Below, in pieces: positions 60,101-64,000 of a stretch of DNA of 64,000 bases. The DNA comes from Diplosphaera chodatii (Eukaryota; Chlorophyta; Trebouxiophyceae; Prasiolales; Stichococcaceae). The notes beneath the pieces are model-generated. The model did no database searches. It saw only the letters and a program-made list of their open reading frames with translations, and was not told the DNA's origin. The position numbers and the translations under genes were made by a program. The DNA is taken from assembly GCA_032358165.1 (NCBI GenBank), contig JAALGY010000011.1, forward strand, positions 806,001-870,000, read 5' to 3'. Positions within the stretch are counted from its first letter, which is position 1. Each line of letters starts with the position of its first letter.

Positions 60101-63100
60101 ACATGCACGACACCTATCCCTTGACTAGGCCACTGAGCTTCACAATAGCAAAGGAGGTGGAGGCGTCAGAGCCAGCACCTGTGGCCGCGCCCAACTCTGG
60201 GTTGTCGCCAGCTCAGCAGGCTACAGGGCGCCACTGGAGTGCCAAGGCGAGCTGCTGTTTGATCATGTACACGCCTACTTGTATAGACAATGCGTCCTCG
60301 TACCACGCGCACTAGGCAGATGGAAGGGACCAGAGTTGTACTCTGGGGCCCAACTTGCCATCATCACACACCGCTGACGAGTTGTCGACCCCTGCAGGTG
60401 GTGCTCATAGCAGGCTTGGACCCAGAGCGTGCCTTTGCTGCAGATGCCAAGGCCTTCCAGGTATGGCATCACGGAGTGCATGCAGGCTGACATGCAGCCC
60501 TCGTGAGTACAGCCAGGGGAAGGGACACAGGAGTCTGAGTCTGCACACATTGAGGTGTTAACTCCTGCAGTCATATGCCCAGACTCCACTGTGCTACCTA
60601 CTTCGCAGCACCCCGCCAGGAAAATGCAGTTCCTGATCGGACGGCGCGGCGGTCCGAAGGGCGAGCTGTGTGCAATTGGCGGCGGCTGGGAGCCGTGTGA
60701 TGGCAGCCATCCCGAGGTACAGACACATCAGGCAGCCATTCTTGCCTGATGTGTTCGTACCTGCCTGGCTGTAAGACCAGACTCTAAAGCAGGTTCCTTG
60801 AGTGTGCTGCAGGAACACTGCTGTGAGTTGAGCAATGGTGTGAAAGTGACTGCAGGCCGACCCTGCAGCACTTGTGAGCACTGCAAAGCGCACCTTCAAG
60901 GATGCCACTGGCATTGACTTGTCGGCCTGCACACGCTGGTAAGCAGCCTGCGGACTTACTGTATGCAGCCATACGTATGTCCATTGCTAACAATCTCAGC
61001 ACTTGCGCCTCACTGGCTCCTCCTTGCGCAATCATGAGCTGTTGGCGCCACAGGGCCGGCATCAGGACTCTCCTTCCTGATGCACATGTTGTGTGCATGG
61101 CAGCGTCTGGCGATGAGCTCACCCATTCACACAATAGAGTTGTCTGCAGGGAGAGGTTTGCAGAGTACAGCTACCTGCGCAGCGCTGGCAAGGATGCCCC
61201 GGAGCACACCGAGCGAACGGTGCTGTTCCTGGTGGATGCCTGGACGCTGGCGCAGCCCGATGCTGCTGCGGCAGATGCCATTGCCAGAGCGAAGGAGGCG
61301 CCCGCTGCGGAGCTTGCTGCTCGCAAGGAGGCGGTGGAAGCCGACGAAGCTGAGGCGGCGGCCGCCAAGGTGATCAGCACTGGTTGGCCGTTCAGACAGA
61401 CACAACTTGTTCAGCCACCTTTCAGCGGAGTTGGAAGTAGGCATCACTGGCAACTGTCTTGGCCGCACGCAGCCAAATTGTGTGGGTCTTTCCCTGACTA
61501 TCAGCAGGTAGCCGACTGGTGACACAGCTGTAGCATATTGCTCTGCTCGAGTAGCAACGCCTGGCATCGTGCACATCGACATGCGATATGTGCTGCTGTG
61601 CAGGGGCTGGCAGAGGTCAAGGAGGCCAACGAGGCTGCGGACAAGGCAGCAGCGCCGGATGGCCAAACACTCCCGCCGTTGGACATCGAAAGCGTGCCGG
61701 AGGACGTGTCCGAGCTATCTGTTGCGCAGCTGCAGGTCTGGCCTCTCGAGATCCACTGAGATGTGCGCAAAATATTTGAACCTCTGCACACTGTTGTCAG
61801 TGCATGCGTCGTCTGCCAATGAGTGCAAAGGTCTGTCATTTTGTTGCACGATAAATTTGATTAAAATATTTCTGTTGTTGTCAATCGGCATTTCGTTGTG
61901 GCTGCAGGAGGAGCTGAAAAAGCGTGCGCTAGATGCAAAGTGGACGCCGCTCAAGGGCAAGAAGGAGCTTGTTGACAGGCTGCAGGTCCGAACGGCACTG
62001 GCCTCTGACCCATCTGGTTCCAAGCTGTCCTTCTTGAGTGTCGTGCATCTTAGCCTTTATAAGCGTCAATATGGCTCCGATGTTGTCTTCTGTATGGCTG
62101 CAGACGTGGGCCGACAAGGCACGCGAGGAGTGGAACGCCACCAACGAACGCGCTGCCAAGCTGCAGGCTGCAGAGGCGGCGCACGAGGCCGCCAAGACGC
62201 GCGCCAAGGATGCGGTACATAAGGCCATCCATCGCAACACTGCTGTTCTTATTCACCACACTTTAAGCTGGTGCTGTGACGTCCGTTCTTGCCTACACCT
62301 TCCAATTCATCCCTTGACTCCTTGTGTTGGGGCCTCAGCTGACCCAGCTCTGATGGTGGATGTGCAGGAAAAGGCCGCGCGTGATGCAAAGCACTTTGCT
62401 CGTGACTCCCTGAAGCTGCTGGAAGACCCTCCGCCCGGGGTGCCTGACCTCGCATGCAGCTCCATATTCCTGCATGCAACACAGTGAAGGCATGCATCAG
62501 GAACTGCATCTGCCAGGCATCGGGCACCGCCTACCGTCTCTCGTGATGCCATGCGAGCGCATGCTGTCAGATCTGCCGATGGCCTGCAGATGACGGTTGA
62601 AGTGCGGCCAAACCCAGGGACGTCAAAGAACAGCCGCTTCACGGCCCAGTCGCTGTCGTTGGAGGAGCTGCTGCACTACACCGAGGATGACACGAAAGAG
62701 TCCGTCTTCGAGGTGCGCACTTCACATGGTGTGCCATCAGGACGTCAGGCACTCGAGAGGTTGGTAGGCATATGCCAACGAAGTCGACAAGTCCCCTGGC
62801 AATGTTGTGATTGGCGTGCTGGCCCTCTGCACAGGTGGCGCTGTTTGCGGAGCAGTTTAAGGAGATGCTGGAGACACGCTGCGGCCGCGGCCTGCTGCGC
62901 TGCCTGTACATCCTCGAGAAGCAGGTTGTTTGACAGCACATCACGCAAATAGAAAGTGTCATGTGGTGTGTAGATAGACAAGCTCGTGCATCATCTCGAT
63001 CGGTGCTCTCGATGTGCGCTTGCTTGAGCCGCACGAGTGATGGTCCCCTCCTGGCAGGCAAAGGCAAAGAAAGAGGCAGACCGAAAGGCTCGAAAGGAGG

Positions 63101-64000
63101 CGGAGCAAAAGGAGCGGGAGGCCGCCAAGGTCAAGAAGGCTGCTGAGAAGGCTGCAGAGGAGAAGGCAGACCGCGATGCGGCGGGCGGTGATCAGCACGA
63201 AGCCACGCCAGTGGCTGGCGGTGCAGCTGCAGGTGCCGGCATCTCATGCAGGATGGGCACCACTGTAGCTATTACTTGCAGCACAGATGCCCGGCATGAG
63301 TTGACAACCATGACACAACATCATGCTACCTCTGCTGCTGCAGATGTATCGGGCAGACCTGACGGCGATGCTGCCCGACCGATGGATGAGGGAGCTCCTT
63401 CAAGGCCAGACGCTGCCAGCACGGGCACTGCTGTGGCTGATGCCCCAGTGGTACGTCTGCATGTCCTATGTGAGGCAGTGACCAGTTGCAACGTGGCTGA
63501 CTCCTGATCATATGCGTGACAGCAAGGTTTCCGCAAAGCTGCGTTGATCCTGGCGCTGTAGCAATCCCGACCAGCACTGGCGTGGGTCCCTCACAATGTT
63601 AGTGTTTTGAAGCAGGCCAACGGTATGGCAAGACCCAGCCAGAATGGAGAAGTGGCATCACCCAAGCGTGACATCAAGGTGATGAGCACATGCTGCGCGA
63701 TACCAGCCTAGGTATGAGGTTGCGGTATGAGGTTGCTCGAAGAGTTTTGGCGCAGACTCGAGCCTGATCTACATGATCGCAGGCCAAACAGCAGGCTGCC
63801 ACAGGGGATGCAGCCTCCAGGAAGCGCGCAGCTGGGGACAAGGCAGACGGCAAGGAGACTGCACCCAGCCCCTCCAAGCGTCTGAAGACAGGTGGACACG
63901 ACACGCGACACAAAGCCACAATGCGCATTGCTTGTTGTCGAGGAAGGTGCATCATGCAGGGTGCCGCCACCTGAAGTCCCTGCCTCAGGACCCAGCACCA
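57131..64000 (+). CDS. CCAR1/DBC1-like nuclear regulator with S1-like, G-patch, DBC1 and SAP domains (3' end unresolved)
   Basis: ATG at 57131 (MYPNQQGAGGPWGGG). Exon 1 encodes about 225 Gln/Gly/Pro-rich, prion-like residues. An S1-like fold follows: VWVGRVTQTIPPNYGIVDGD (57930) joined in phase 0 to VGDEVRCKAIPNLDGGQYAW (58140). Then comes an alanine-rich helix (58620) and a canonical G-patch, ARLLGKMGFGAAEDSKGGLG (59055) joined to GIAAPVDARGTVGSTGLGFG (59322), followed by an Arg-Ser tract (RSVSRSRSRSRSHGRR, 59695). The CCAR1 block YVCAAPKFPTTDVVRGIPSL (59757) precedes the DBC1 (inactive nudix-like) region: VVLIAGLDPERAF (60400), MQFLIGRRGGPKGELCAIGG (60624), FKDATGIDLSACTRW (60890) and ERTVLFLVDAWTL (61215). 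A SAP motif is split between DVSELSVAQLQ (61705) and EELKKRALDAKWTPLKGKKE (61908). Coiled coils follow (62105-62215, 63060-63190), then a basic SRKRAA...SPSKRLKT stretch near 63820-63890. In metazoans CCAR1 is a transcription and splicing coactivator. The gene may stop at 63974 or run past the window. Confidence 0.83.

Noticed and set aside
1..64000. tRNA, rRNA, bacterial operon or prophage content
   Set aside because: No cloverleaf-like or rRNA segment was recognised by eye, and the intron-rich genes are plainly eukaryotic. A covariance-model scan would be needed to exclude small RNAs.

Overview
The window looks like nuclear DNA of a green alga (Chlorophyta, probably core chlorophytes such as Trebouxiophyceae or Sphaeropleales). 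Genes are dense and intron-rich. Introns are mostly about 60-250 bp, with GTGCGT/GTGAGT-like donors and TGCAG acceptors. Several predicted proteins begin with chloroplast transit-like N-termini, and homologues typical of plastid-bearing eukaryotes are present. Short CCCTAAA (TTTAGGG-type) telomere-like tracts sit inside introns. Almost every gene must be read as a chain of short exons, so I built models by joining conserved segments and checking that the splice phases agree. No bacterial-style operons, CRISPR arrays, rRNA or tRNA genes were recognised.

Layout, left to right. 753-4443 (-): EGY-type site-2 metalloprotease of the chloroplast. 5070-9022 (+): 13-exon type I membrane protein of unknown function. 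9516-13742 (-): chloroplast membrane protein like Arabidopsis At5g03900. 14598-21460 (-): XK-related, putative lipid-scramblase-like protein with a long disordered N-terminus. 22352-30147 (-): SPINDLY/O-GlcNAc-transferase-like glycosyltransferase with a long disordered N-terminal extension. 30608-32250 (+): decayed, largely intron-less copy of CSN3. 32637-37779 (-): unrecognised multi-exon gene that appears to hold an antisense, broken LINE fragment (about 33943-36260) in an intron. 38270-41027 (+): intact 10-exon COP9 signalosome subunit 3 gene. 41379-44495 (-): GT90/CAP10 glycosyltransferase. About 45020-46642 (+): protein with NUMOD3-like motifs. About 47114-50440 (-): PPR-SMR protein. 50903-56532 (-): plastid-type ABC1 atypical kinase. 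57131-window end (+): CCAR1/DBC1-like nuclear regulator with S1-like, G-patch, RS, DBC1 and SAP segments.

There is no single pathway cluster. Several products would act in the chloroplast (EGY protease, At5g03900-like protein, ABC1K, probably PPR-SMR). Others are general regulators (SPY, CSN3, CCAR1) or membrane/secretory proteins (XK-like, GT90, the type I protein). The most unusual stretch is 30.6-41 kb: a reverse-transcribed-looking CSN3 copy about 7.7 kb upstream of its intron-bearing parent, separated by an unrecognised gene carrying a LINE remnant. No self-contained defence or otherwise novel system was found. The best leads are unusual domain architectures and the retrocopy/LINE neighbourhood.
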